Assembly (NCBI GenBank): GCA_946894095.1
Contig: OX335656.1
Location: 9,687,001 to 9,751,000, forward strand
Origin: Incurvaria masculella
Lineage: Eukaryota > Arthropoda > Insecta > Lepidoptera > Incurvariidae
DNA: 64,000 bases
Direction: 5' to 3'
The position numbers were made by a program, and so were the translations under genes. Below are positions 46,581 through 58,261 of the stretch, one piece after another (the stretch's first letter is position 1; each line of letters begins with the position of its first letter). A model generated the notes under the pieces. That model was given only the letters and a program-made list of their open reading frames with translations. It searched no databases and was not told the DNA's origin.

Positions 46581-48120
46581 CCATGCCCCTGAGAACGTTT
46601 AAAACGTCCTGCATGTCCAGTTTCATAAAACAATATAGTAGGTATGTATGCTCGATAGTATATTCCTGTGATATTCCCATTTCGATTAAAAATATCTTCA
46701 AGAAGATGTCTGCTGGTATTCCCCACCCGAATAACAATTACAAATCTAAATTCCCTCTTATGCCGCAGAGTATAAAAGAAATTGCACCAATAATTAAACA
46801 TAATTGCTCGAAATCTAACCGGCAGGCACGCGGCAGTGGAGCGGCGGACGCTTATATTCCGGGAGGACACGTCATTTTTGGTCACGATTAGGTAAATAAC
46901 TGAATCTGGGTTCATAGACTATCAGGCCAACCCTCTGATGCTAAATATGTCGGTCTGTCTCCTCCAAGTTGTTGTGTTAGCTAGATTGGCTATGCAAAAT
47001 CTATGTATGCATGTATGTACCTGATGATGAATATACTGATTGTCTGGATATATATACAACAATAACCAGTCGGTTTTATAATTAAACACTTAAAGTTATA
47101 TCTGTAACCTAAATCTACTACGAAATACATATAAAGATTTGTGCAGTTTCGGTATTACTAAGCAAGGCACTGATACTTTCATGGTTCGTTATTTGCAGCA
47201 ATTTACCTGATCATATATTGTTTTCGTTACGATAACTGCTTTTTCGGGCGCCTCATGTAGGTAAAGCAATCACTTGGCGCATGCAGACAGATACATTTAG
47301 CGTGAACCCAGTTTCAGCCATTTACGTTATCGTTACCATTTTTGTCGCGACCTCCTAGTCTATTACCGCGCCGTCCGCGACCCCTCGCCGCTTACAAATA
47401 GTTTGATTTATACACTTGTAATACTAAACATCGCCCTTTGCGAGCTCATTCGTAGCTATTATTGATGCTCTCTTGTGTGAATAAAGTATTATGAATAATG
47501 GAGGGTGGGAGAGGCCCGCACGGCTCGACATGTCAAATGTATACAACTTTTTGTTCGGTCCAAACTTGAACTTCTGCTTGGCGAGGAAATAATTTTAAGC
47601 AATTGAATTTGCATTGCGATTGAATGCATGGAAAGTATGGTAATTGAATGCCGCTTGAAAAAATATACAATGTAAAAGCAAAATTTTGCCTATTTTTCAA
47701 AGATATTTCAGTCGCGAAAACTGCTTTTATAACCGTTATAAAAACGGTTTTCTCGACTGAAAGATTCCCGATTCCTAAGTTCGTTATTCTAGGCCTACCG
47801 AAGTCGATGAATTATAATGTCACTTCGCCAAAACTCGATAAATAGAATTTTCCATTTGTTAAAAAATATTGTTATCGAATGTGTAACGGTGAATTATGTT
47901 TTCTATTGGTTTATTTAAAAGATCCACACATCCGTATCTTGCACGAAAACTGTGTCGTGCTCCACCACCACCACGTGTGCTATAGGTGCTCTACGAATAG
48001 AGCCCGCTTTGGCATCTTTTTATCCTAAACGAGTTAAATTAAAGTGTTCACGCCAATATGCCATGGGTGACCTGGGTGGGTAGTTTGTACTTCACAAGCA
48101 ATCAATCCCATCCGAAGTTT
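46581..48120. other. Intergenic DNA, no gene seen
   Basis: No coding support. A palindromic repeat (GAAAACTGCTTTTATAACC, CGGTTTTCTCGACTGAAAGA) lies at about 47690-47800. Confidence 0.45.
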
Positions 48121-48171
48121 TTCATATGCCACCCTCTCTCTACGAAGCTGTCACACATGGTGCACGCATGC

Positions 48172-48330
48172 GCCGTGTCCCTGCAAACTTTCACCGTGGA
48201 GCTCTCGTAGGACTCCACGCCCGCAACCCGCCGCGCGCCGGACAACGCCGTGTCGCCTCGTCTGGGCGAAGTGCTAGGCCGCCGAGCTGGCCCGGGACCC
48301 GACGCCCAGGAGCTGGTGCTGCTGGAGGTA
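48172..48330 (+). other. GC-rich island with exon-like reading
   Basis: Much richer in GC than its surroundings. In one plus frame it reads DSTPATRRAPDNAVSPRLGE and on to DAQELVLLE before a GTAGGT donor-like site, with a possible acceptor TCTCGTAG. No family is recognised and other frames are also open, so this may be a lone exon, a pseudo-exon or chance. Confidence 0.25.
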
Positions 48331-48439
48331 GGTGGCTGTTCCTACTCCTCTCTGGTGGCCCGCGGAGACGTCCCGAGGCTACCGGGCATTGCAACTCCTT
48401 CGCTTGTGAAGTGCAACCTGCCTGGGTGCGTACTTGTAA

Positions 48440-48560
48440 AAAGCGTGTAGCTTGTAAAAAAAGGAAAAGTTTTCTCAGAGATCTGAGAAATGTTGTTGCA
48501 CACCGCTAGGATATGGAACTCTCTGCCGGCGCCAGATGCCTTTAGCGTAATTTGAACAAG
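48440..48560 (+). repeat. Possible LINE C-terminal scrap
   Basis: One frame reads HTARIWNSLPAPDAF, like the RxWNSLP motif at the end of many LINE ORF2 proteins. Very short. Confidence 0.3.
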
Positions 48561-49342
48561 CTCGATAGCTTAGCGATAGTCCGAAAATCCCCTGAAATGG
48601 TGCCTCGCTTGCGAGGCGAGGTGTATGTATTTGGTTTTTCTGAGTACCTTTTATCCTCATCACAAGTCAACCTAACCTAACCTTACTGATCCTTAACCGC
48701 CCTAATTAAAATCGGCTCTAACGGTTTAAAAAAAACCCCACGGCACGGATTATCGTGTGTCAAAAGTAGAGATGTCTTGTCACAGCGCGCCTCCTTCAAC
48801 TACCTGCTAACGAAGTCGCTAGCGACTGCTAAGATCCCCGGCATCCTAGAGCCACCCCGGAATCTCACGAGAGGTTGGGATAACACTTTTACTTTGGTCA
48901 AAGGGGAGGGCTTTGGATTGGGATGTTACATGTATCGACCCCATGGCTTCTAGTCGACGTATTGGTACCTCTCGTGCAGCAGGTTATGCCGCAGCAAAGA
49001 TATGGAAGCATTCTTAGTACTCATCTATGAAGGATCAGTTTAAGTTCCTTGCCTAGAGCCTTAGTGTGCCTGTCACTGGAGCAACCTAAAGTCTCTATTA
49101 GTGTACATCGCTCCTAAATATAACTCAATTCTTAATTTGTACTGTTTCGTAGGTAATTTATGCCACGATATATTATACTATAATCTAAATGTTTTTCAGA
49201 TGGGATTAAGGAAGTGCGAGGCAAATACAGAGAACAAGTACAGTACAAGTACGCACCAAACTATTATGCACTGGAAATAAAACCCTCTCGAGAGTACGCG
49301 TATTTTTTTTTATTTATTTAAAAGTTCGGCGTAAAGTTTGGC
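48561..49342. other. Intergenic DNA, possible decayed LINE
   Basis: 48900-49130 has fragments open in changing frames, but no motif firm enough to name. Confidence 0.35.
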
Positions 49343-49495
49343 GTAAACTGTACGGCACATTGAACCGGATGGAAAGCGCGGACAATTGTTATTGCGGCTT
49401 CCACCATCTTTCATACAATGTGTTGGCACCATCCCGGGATATAGGAAGTAGGGAAAGGGAACTACATATCTGCATGGGTTCCAGACCATTAAATT
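49343..49495 (-). repeat. SINE fragment
   Basis: Matches the family body (TACGGCACATTGAACCGGAT, GGCTTCCACCATCTTTCAT, CTACATATCTGCATGGGTTCC), degenerate. Confidence 0.65.
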
Positions 49496-49499
49496 AAAC

Positions 49500-50436
49500 G
49501 CGCATATGCATATTACAACATCGGTTAAGAAAGAAAGAGGTGCATATGGGTGGCTAAAGTAAACGTCCAAGATATGGTCAGAGAAGACTTTTATTTTTGA
49601 AGTTCTTCTCAATTTCAAAAATGACTTATTCTTCTCCATTTCTAAAATGAGCGTGACCATGAACATATTACAGTAAGCCCTATAAATATGAACAAAAAAA
49701 AGGGTCGCGGTATTAGCAAAGATGACTTTGAAATTCACTATGACAGACGGGGTTATTGGGTCTTCGATAGCCGATGAATAATGCCTATCGTAAACTTTTA
49801 ATAAGCGAAGCCCCCTCGGTGTGGTACAATGATGCCACAACACCACATAATTCCTTGATTTATTGAATACGCTAACGACTCTATAGCGGCTAATAGGTAC
49901 TCCCCAAATCGACATTACTCATCACGGTATTGAATGACAGCAAACAAATAAATAGTTACATGCTTGTAAATATCAAAGTGAAAAAGAGGATTTTTAAAAT
50001 AAAGGAGCGAATAGTTTATTGACCTTAACGTTTTCAATTATATTTATATTCCGCCACATAAACATGTATGCAACTTTCGCCCGGGTGAACCGATTTTGAT
50101 GATATTTTTTTATTTGAAAGCTGGTGCTTCCCGTGTGGTTCTATTTCAATTTGGTTTAGTTCTGACAATGTCATCCATGAGAAAATCATCTTCATGTATC
50201 ATACAATAAGTGGACCAATAACTCAATATCAAGCTAACCGATTTTGATTATTCTTTTTTTATTAGAAAGGTCGTATACAAATTAGTTAGTGTACTTCAGA
50301 TTCACTAATGAGTGGCATAAAAGTCGCCGTGTGTTTGACCCAGTCGTTTGAATAATTAAAATCATAAATTTTAAGTGCGATTATTATGATCCCCATACAA
50401 TGGATGTAGATACACGGTCGACTGGAAGTCTTTTTT
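49500..50436. other. Intergenic repeats
   Basis: 50040-50410 has wording common in lepidopteran dispersed repeats (GTGAACCGATTTTGATGAT, then ACCGATTTTGATTATTC as a second half), probably a decayed LINE 3' region. No gene. Confidence 0.4.
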
Positions 50437-51764
50437 TTAATGCGACTTGACATGGATGGCTAAATACCACACAACTACCGTTATGATAGATACTAGTCGT
50501 GGGCGTTTCCACTGGTTTTCGAAAACGTTAGTAGTTAACTGTTAATGCTGATGCCGATAGCCGTTAGCAGAAACGGTTTCAAAAAGAAATGAAAGAAAAC
50601 TCCCTCTCCCTTCTTCTCCCCCTTTTTTTTTTTTTTGGCTGGTATAATGACATCTAGCACGGTTCGATCATCTCACGTGAATTCTGAATCTCGAGTGCAG
50701 TGACCTGTATTCAAAAATCAAGAAGAAGAGAAAAAATCCAAAAAAATCATGAATGAGGTTTTGTTACTATGTAGTTATCGCAAACAATTAAGAAGTCAGA
50801 CAAAACTTTTTATCCTCGACAAAATAATCCCCAGAAATAATTTAACACAAATGATAAATAAACATATTTATAATTTATTTCATATGCCTATTAGCATTTA
50901 GAAATACTAATCGTTGGACTTTTTCTGTAAGCAAACCACAACGGCGGTCGTTAAGAATGTAGCCCCTCTTCGACTACAGTGCGCACTGCGCGCGCGCATT
51001 ACAGTTTCGGCGGTAACCCCAGTTGCGAGAGTCGCCGGCTACAAGCCGCAACGAAGTAATTTCATTTATTTATTCAACTTCTGGTAGTAAAACTACACTA
51101 AGTCATGTCACAATTTGATTGATCCGCGGATTCGATCAACCAGTGATTATTAATATTACTAACTATTACTCGTAACCCCAGTTACGAGAGTCGCCGGCTT
51201 CAAGCCGGTTACATTGCGCGAGCGAGACAGTCGCGGCTGGCGGGTCGTTGCGTCTAGACGTCTCGCAACCTACGGGCTTTCGTTGGCGCGCCGCGTGCGC
51301 GATCCAGTGCGCTACAAGTTTGTAGCAGCCATACTGCTCGGCGTAAAATGAATACTTCGTTTTTACACTAGTAACAGTTTACAAACCCATTTCTCATTTC
51401 TCGTCCCACGACTAATAGATACACCACATTCCCGAAGGAATTAGGTGCCATGCCAGGACCTTCCCTTTATGAGCACGGCTACATTGAATTGGATGAAAAA
51501 CTCAGACAATTTTTCATTTCCGCTTCGACCATCTTTTCATCCAATGCAATGGTACCAACCCGGGCGGGCTTAAACCCTACCACCTATGAGCGGAAGGGGA
51601 CCTACAGTTTTACATGGATTCCGAACCATGGAGGAGCTCGTATTCGTGACGAAATGCATTTATCGAACTCTGAAAGAGAAAGACAGTGGTGCATGTCGGA
51701 ATTGAACCCAGGCCTCTGGTACGCCAGGCCAGTCCCCCCGCCACTAGGCTACGAGCCGCTCTGC
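50437..51764 (-). mobile_element. SINE copy split by a hAT-like insertion
   Basis: The 3' part (50437-50493) and the rest (51415-51764, including a B box in complement at about 51700-51711) are one SINE of the 35250 family, interrupted by 50494-51414. Confidence 0.88.
50494..51414. mobile_element. 921 bp hAT-like non-autonomous element
   Basis: Inverted ends TAGTCGTGGG and CCCACGACTA, with an exact 8 bp duplication ATAGATAC at 50486-50493 and 51415-51422. An 8 bp target is the hAT signature. No transposase frame. It contains an internal direct repeat (GTAACCCCAGTTGCGAGAGT and its near-twin at 51172) and a GC-rich segment 50970-51330. Confidence 0.9.
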
Positions 51765-53132
51765 CGTGAGCTCTGAGAGTAAGTAGACCAAGATGTGTTG
51801 GGAACCCGAGACTGGTGCGAGAGGAGGCGCCGAGAGAGTGCTCGAGCTGGGCTAACCACCTCCTAGGACTTCGCGCCTTGGCCGGTAGAAGCCATAGTCC
51901 GTTTCGGGCGTGAGAGTTCCGCCCGCCTCCACCTCAACCCGGTCATGCAGACTATTAATAATTGTACAAAATAGCGCAGGGAACTAAATATATATATATT
52001 ACCATCACAGGAATAATTCGACTCTTGTTTCCTTAGACGTGGAACCATCCGGTCCTGACCCTCCTACCCTCTTCACGGGAGCTCCGTTACAGAGAATATA
52101 AAAACGATCCCAAAATTGTTTAGGCTAAATTAATTCTTTCAGCCTTCAGTTATTTATGTAAGCACAGTTCGTAACTTTTTTATTAAAAATTACGGCAATA
52201 AGTTAAACCATGCACTGCGTTGATATTTCATATATGTTCGATCTTCATCCATGGTATGCCATCCTGGCAACAAACGCGCGCGCAGACGACCTGTCAGTCG
52301 CCAAAACATAGCGTTAACGAGTGCGGGTGTGTCAATGACCCCGACAAACCGCGAGATTCGTATGAATATAAGACTCTTGTGCCGAACCCTGCTGCAACCC
52401 CAGGGGGCCCCCAGGCCGAAGGAAGAAGACACCAACAAAAGTAAGTCGCGAGCGCGCAACATTCCTATTTATTGTCCTTTTCTCCCAGAAGTTGGGACGA
52501 AACAATATACGTAGAAAAAAGCGTTCAAGTTGTTTCTCCTTTGCATACATTTACTCCCTTTTATTAATTTTAAGCAAGAGCAAATGCATTCGTAGTAAGC
52601 CACGAAGTTTAATTAATATTGGATTGCATTTAAAACGAACAAGTGCTGGCAATAAAAAGTACGAATTTAATCGCATTAAAATATTCCACGCTCGCATCCT
52701 CCCACTCTATAAAAGTTAATTCCTGCAATTTGGCACGACTCCTCGTGATATATTCAATTTAGAAACGTGATCCGCGCGCAAGTGTCACTACGGTTCGAGT
52801 CTAATGCCCACCCGCGTAGATCACCGCGGATTAGAGCCCGCGTTTCGTCAGCCGGGTGTGTGCGGTCGTCACCAGATGGCGCGAGCCCATTTTTATATCG
52901 CCCCATTGTTCATTACGAAATCGGCGAGGGACGTAAACAGTTATAGAGATTTCATAAATATTTACAGTTTCGAATGCAAGCTGTTTACAGTGTCTGATGG
53001 TTATTGTCGTTTAATTATGAGAACCAAATGTGCTTCAAAGAAATACATGTAAATCTGCGTAGACGAGAGACCTAATTATCAAGTTATTGCCTTTTATATT
53101 ATGTGTAACTAAATTAATTAGTCGGAACATTG
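51765..53132. other. Intergenic DNA, no assignable gene
   Basis: Includes moderately GC-rich stretches (51800-51950, 52250-52440) with open frames on both strands but no recognised domain. ATATAT run at 51990. Confidence 0.4.
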
Positions 53133-53765
53133 CACTGAAAAAAAGTTCTATGCATCTAACCGTAATTCCAATAATAATAACAGTCTTGCAATGTTGAAGT
53201 AGAGCGAACTCAGTAAATCGGTTACATTAACTGAGTGAAAACAGTAAATTTTACTGTATCATTTAGTATTTTTCTACTGTTTGCGATAACTTTTTTTCTC
53301 TTACTGTTTTCCTAACTGTGTGAAAACTGTTTCTATGTTTAGTATTTTTCTATTCATAACTTTAATTACGTTATTCGGTGAAAAGGTACTGTTCGATCTG
53401 ATACATTCTTGTACCTCTTGAAACTGGACAGTTGCAAGGCAAGCATAATTTGTAATTAGCCGTAATGTCCAATCAGGTAAGATAACCGTTTCAAAATCAT
53501 CTGATCTGTCACACGTGTTATTTTAACCAAGCGGTATTGTTTAGTCTGTTAAAATAACTGATTACTACTAACTGTTTTGGCTTATTAATAGATATATATA
53601 TACATATAGCCTTATACACTAAATCAAGTTTTTATACATTTCTGTTTTTTTTTTCTCTTAGTGCCACCCTTTGCAGGGCTTTGGACTCTCTTGAGATAAT
53701 CACCGTAAAATATATTACCATAAATTACTGAATTTTAAATGTGCTAAAAAAGTAAACACTTGCAC
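53133..53765. repeat. Dispersed repeat family D, copy 1
   Basis: Shares ordered blocks with 58262-58845: ATCTAACCGTAATTCCAATA, AACTGAGTGAAAACAGT, TCATCTGATCTGTCACACGT, CCAAGCGGTA, ACCATAAAT. Ends are A-rich (CACTGAAAAAAAG and GTGCTAAAAAAGT), perhaps weak inverted termini. Class unknown. Confidence 0.7.
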
Positions 53766-54384
53766 ATAATATTTTTAGTGTGTCATCTACCTAAAATAAC
53801 GAAACAATAGTTCATATAAGGAATAGCTATGAGCTGGAATCGTTATTGGCCCTATAAAACTTTAATTATAAATATATACCGATGGCAACCCTTCTGGTAA
53901 AAACCAAATTTTGCAATAGCTCCTCCCAATTCTCGACATACATTGACCTTGACCTACGAGTGGGTTGTATTTACAGAGAGAAAAAAATACACCCGCCATC
54001 AAACTGATGTTGACTGTAGGCAACAGAGATGTGGAGGAAACATTCCCTCCACGCCCGCAAGGCGACATAATTTTGAAAACAATTAAAATGTTCTCCACGG
54101 TTGCCTTTGATCCTTTGACATTGCACGGTGGGGTATTACGGGCTATTTGACCTGTGACTTTTGTAGAATGGTTACTTCAAAGAACGGTGTCATTTAGTGC
54201 AATTAAACTGTTACAAAGCAAAGCCTCTAACCATCGTAGAGGTATGACATCCAGAAAGCTTCTCACAGTTGTGCACTGCTAAGTGATTTGAAAAATATCT
54301 ATCACAAGCTAACAAATATGAACCTACACTGTTTCTCTGTAAATGAGCTAGAACCTGCCAGGTTGATATTTGTTAGCATGTTCT
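53766..54384. other. Intergenic DNA, no gene seen
   Basis: No coding support. Confidence 0.4.
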
Positions 54385-54645
54385 GGGATCACAACGCACT
54401 CTGGTCTTCGGCCTCAGCTTGGGCGTGCTCACGCCGGCAGCGGTTGGGAACAATGTCTCTATGCCCTAGCCGTACTGACCGTCGAGAGCATGTTGGTTTT
54501 CGACGTCAGCTTGGGCAGTTTCACGCTGGCCCGATTGGGAACCATGTCAGCACAGGCCGTGCTGAGCTCCGAGAGCATTCTGATGTTCGGCGTCAGTTTG
54601 GGTGACTTCACGTATAGGCGGTTGAGAGCAATATCAGCCCTGGCC
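54385..54645. repeat. 87 bp minisatellite, three units
   Basis: Units at about 54385-54471, 54472-54558 and 54559-54645. The last two are both exactly 87 bp and align without gaps. Since 87 is divisible by three, both strands keep an open repeated translation; on the plus strand it reads SMLVFDVSLGSFTLARLGTM and SILMFGVSLGDFTYRRLRAI. Confidence 0.82.
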
Positions 54646-55100
54646 GGGCCTTAAGAAATCTATCATAGACGTCTTGACGGAGGCTAAGGCAACATTAATT
54701 ACTCAATCTAGTCGTCTGTGTGTTTGGCAATTTGACCAAGATTTGAAGCCGGGGTTTTAATATCAGAAATAATATGCGACATTCACGGTGATTGTTCCAT
54801 CAGAAACAGTTAATATCATAGGGAAGGATTCATGAATTGTCTAGCACATAAAAATAAAACTTTGTTCGAAGTAAAACAAACCGAGTTCGGTGGTGTTATG
54901 AGTTCATAATTCTTTCGAAAAGATATTTCAGCACTTCGAATGTAAAGCTCGGACGAGCAAGTTGTGCTAATAATTCTGTACAAAGTCTAAAGTTCTGGTT
55001 CTCCATTCGGTGTCTTTCTGGTGTAATTCGTTAATGATCGACATATGCTTTAAACAACTAAAAAGGGTTTTAGTATTTAATATTATATCATTTTTCTGAA
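54646..55100. other. Intergenic DNA, no gene seen
   Basis: No coding support. Confidence 0.4.
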
Positions 55101-55405
55101 TTTTTAGGGTTCAGTACCCAAAGGGTGAAAGCGGAACCCTATTACTAAGCCTCCGCTGTCCGTCCGTCCGTCCGTCCGTCCGTCCGTCAGTCTGTCACAG
55201 GGCTGTATCTCATGAACCGTAATAGGTAGGCAGCTGAAATTTTTACAGAGTGTGTATTTATTTTGCCGCTATAACAACAAATAGGTAAAATAAACAAATA
55301 ATAAAAAGTCAAGGGGGGCCTCATACAAAAAATGTGATTCTTTTAGTGTTGATGGTACGGAACCCTTCGTGTGCGAGTCCAACTCGCACTTGGCCGATTT
55401 TTTCA
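55101..55405 (-). mobile_element. (GTCY)n-type MITE, reverse orientation
   Basis: Begins TTTTTAGGGTTCAGTACCC, has CCGT repeats at 55158-55185 and ends ACTCGCACTTGGCCG. Confidence 0.85.
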
Positions 55406-56085
55406 TTTGATGTCCTCGGAAATCTTGCAGCTCAAAATGTACCTTATTTTTATTTAAAATATTTTATTGTAATTTTAAAGGGTACTATCTACTGTTAAAT
55501 TAACACAATTTTATTTTTGGAAATATAGTAACTTGGGGCCAGTTTACGTCAGTTAATGACAATGAAATTATTTATATTGAAATACCTAGGAATAAAACGG
55601 AAGTAGGTAGAGGAGTTCTTAAATTTGAATATAAACAAACATATTTAATGCCAAAATGCTATGCGGTCTCCCGATATTATCCCTTTGAATTGACGGTCTA
55701 TAGAGGCACCACTCGCTGGAGTACATAACGTAAGCTGGTGCGGGGCGGGGCGGGGAGGGGAGGGGAGGCGGGGCGGGAGGGATGAGGGGGGAAGGCTAAG
55801 GTTGGATCCTTTGTGCCGGAGCGCCACTCCAATATTCGCTTTGTTACGTTGGATGAAAAATATGTGGCCGCCCCGGTGCTGTCCGGCGTCACGATTCTGC
55901 TTATTACTTTACGGTTTGAAGCAATTAAAATAAAATTTAATGGAAACAATTTTTTTTTTGCTTACCATATGCTTTACCATTTTGCTCTTAAATATTTCCT
56001 TTAATCTCCGGTACGTATTCCATGTTAGCTGTGCCTGACGTTGCTTCGTGTTTTGAAGCTAATTTGCTTACCTAGGTAGATACCT
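55406..56085. other. Intergenic DNA with a G-rich tract
   Basis: 55738-55795 is a run of G3-G6 tracts on the plus strand. Nothing else of note. Confidence 0.5.
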
Positions 56086-56460
56086 AGATAGACTGGCCTA
56101 GCGTACCAGAGGCCTGGGTTCAATACCGACATGCACCACTCTTTTTATCTTTCCGAGTTCGATAAGTGCATTTCGTCACGAATGCAAGCTGCTCCATGGT
56201 TCGGAATCCATGTAAAACTGTAGGTCCCCTCCCCCTACTAGGTGGTTGGGTTCAAGCCCGCCCGGGTTGGTACCATCGCATTGGATGAAAAGATGGTCGA
56301 AGCGGCAATGAAAAATTGTCCGTGTTTTCCATCCAGTTCAATGTAGCCGCAGGGAAGGTCCTGGCATGGCACCAAATTCGTTCGGGAATACGGTGTATTG
56401 GGCTAATATCATAACGGTAGTTATGTGGTATTAGCCATCCATGCCAGGTCGCATAAAAAA
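56086..56460 (+). mobile_element. tRNA-derived SINE, nearly complete
   Basis: B box GGGTTCAATACC at about 56117, full body, and 3' end CCATGCCAGGTCGC followed by an A run. The A-box part is shortened (starts GACTGGCCTAGCG). Confidence 0.8.
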
Positions 56461-57130
56461 AAGAAGTACTTTTCGGTATATTGAAGAGGCTCCTCGTCGA
56501 CGTATGTCTGTACCTTGGTGATGTTGGTCATCATAGCAGTTTTAAAGAGGTTAATTTCGAAGCCAGCAAGCTTGCTAGCTTTATTTAATAACCCTACCAT
56601 GTACTGTATTGCTGTTCCTTTCTCTGATGGCATCACCAGTTCGTCAGCGAAACGAAGGTGGCCTAAGTATTTATTTTTACTTTTATGCCGCGCTCTTTCC
56701 AGTCACGCTCGTTTATTATTGACTCTAATGTGGCTATAAATAGTGTAGGAGATAGTGGGTCCCCTGTCTTACACTTCTCGTAACAGAGAACCAAGATCTA
56801 GTTGTTTTTAGTTAAACTCTACTTTTGCTGTTATTGTATATTCTTTTGCTAACTCACATATTTGTTTTTCACATTCTGTGATGTAAGAGTTTCTCAAATA
56901 TTGTTTTGTGACAATGAATCGAATACCTTTTTATAATCGATATGTGCCAAGTACAGCCGTTTACTTCTCTCCTGGTACTTCTCTATAATAAGCTCGAGTG
57001 TGTGAATATGATCGATTGTAGAAAAGCCTTTTCTAAATCCTGCCTTTCTTTTTTCTTCTTTCAATCTTTTTTTGGTTGAGGATTATGGAAAATAGCTTAC
57101 ATGTACTCGGCACTAGGCTTATTGGTCTAT
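56461..57130 (-). pseudogene. RTE-type LINE reverse transcriptase remnant
   Basis: Minus-strand words in order from the right: NYRPISLVPSTCKLFS, AGFRKGFSTIDHIHTLELI, then LYLAHIDYKKVFDSL, VRQGDPLSPTLF and HLRFADELVMPSEKGTAI. These are RT motifs of the RTE clade. The catalytic FADD box has become FADE, and frames are shifted in several places. It is directly joined to the 3' A run of the SINE. Confidence 0.82.
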
Positions 57131-58084
57131 AGTTTCCTATAACATTATAAAGAAGACGAAATAGACATTATGTGTGTCAAGTTAAGTGAACGCTTACCCC
57201 TAACATTTAGAGGATACATAAAACAAATGTGTCTAAGACTGGCTACTAAGCAAATTATGGCCTTATAATTTTGGCCAATAATACCACCACCACAATTATT
57301 TTTCTAATGTATCAGAACCTTTAGTGTAATTCCTTTTTATCTATGTGTAACAAATAAAATTAGAAGAAATATTGTAGATTAATTGTTTCCCTTGCGTGTA
57401 GGCTATATGTAATGTTTTATTACGGTTACATTGCATATTTACATGGTATAAGCGTAAGATAATTTTGGGAGTTTTGTATTTGGAGTTGGTGAAAACAGGC
57501 GTTAGTGATGTATTTAATGATTAATATTTATAACTAAATACATATTATCATTATTCGTCAATGATATTAAACATTTCGGAGCAGAAGCGGAATTGCGATT
57601 GGGGGAGTGGTCGGGTGGTGGCGGTGACGGCGCAGGCATAATGTCAGCTTTTCACAGCGAAAGACTTTGTTATAAGGGTAATGTATGGAGTGCGAGGAGG
57701 CCTTTGCTCCGAGACTCGCCCGGAAAATGCGGCGTGAGCGATTTCAGGAAACGTTTTTCAGATCAAAGGTTGGAGTTTTCTTTTTTAATGCGAATTTGGG
57801 CTAGACGTTGATTTGATACTGCAATAAGTGAAATCATTATCTCAGATCCACAAACTCTTTGTGACGAAATTGCTCAAAATAAATCTGAATTTCATTTTAG
57901 ATTGAGCAACATGTCTGGTCTGAGTTTACTCACAACAAGTTGCTGTCATCGTTTAGTATCGAAATATCATTTCGAGGGCATTCATTAAATATATAGTTGA
58001 AATTAATGAAAACATTCAGAAATTACTTATTCCAGTATTTTAATAAAACTAGCAGCAATAAAAAAACTTCAATAAATTGATGGA
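57131..58084. other. Intergenic DNA, no gene seen
   Basis: A GC-richer patch at 57590-57740 has an open plus frame, but no recognisable domain. Confidence 0.4.
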
Positions 58085-58235
58085 TGGCTATTACCATACA
58101 CCGTCATGATATAAGCCGAACACACCACATTCCCGTAGGAATTAGGTGGCATGCCAGTTCTTTCCCTTATAAGTATGACTACATTGAACTGGATGAAAAA
58201 CACGAACATTTTTTATTGCCTAAGCAAGGGGTTCC
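58085..58235 (-). repeat. SINE fragment
   Basis: Contains CCGTCATGATATAAGCC, ACACCACATTCCCGTAGGAA and ACATTGAACTGGATGAAAAA. Truncated. Confidence 0.7.
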
Positions 58236-58261
58236 TCCAGTTTGACATGGAGCCCGCAACA

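Noticed and set aside
46400..46915. 171-codon minus-strand protein
   Set aside because: It runs through the SINE body and into unrelated sequence; no recognisable domain.
48126..48509. 127-codon plus-strand protein
   Set aside because: Arg/Pro/Gly-rich reading produced by GC-rich DNA; two other frames are equally open and no domain is visible.
49310..49915. 201-codon minus-strand protein
   Set aside because: It overlaps a SINE fragment and shows no domain; probably a chance open frame.
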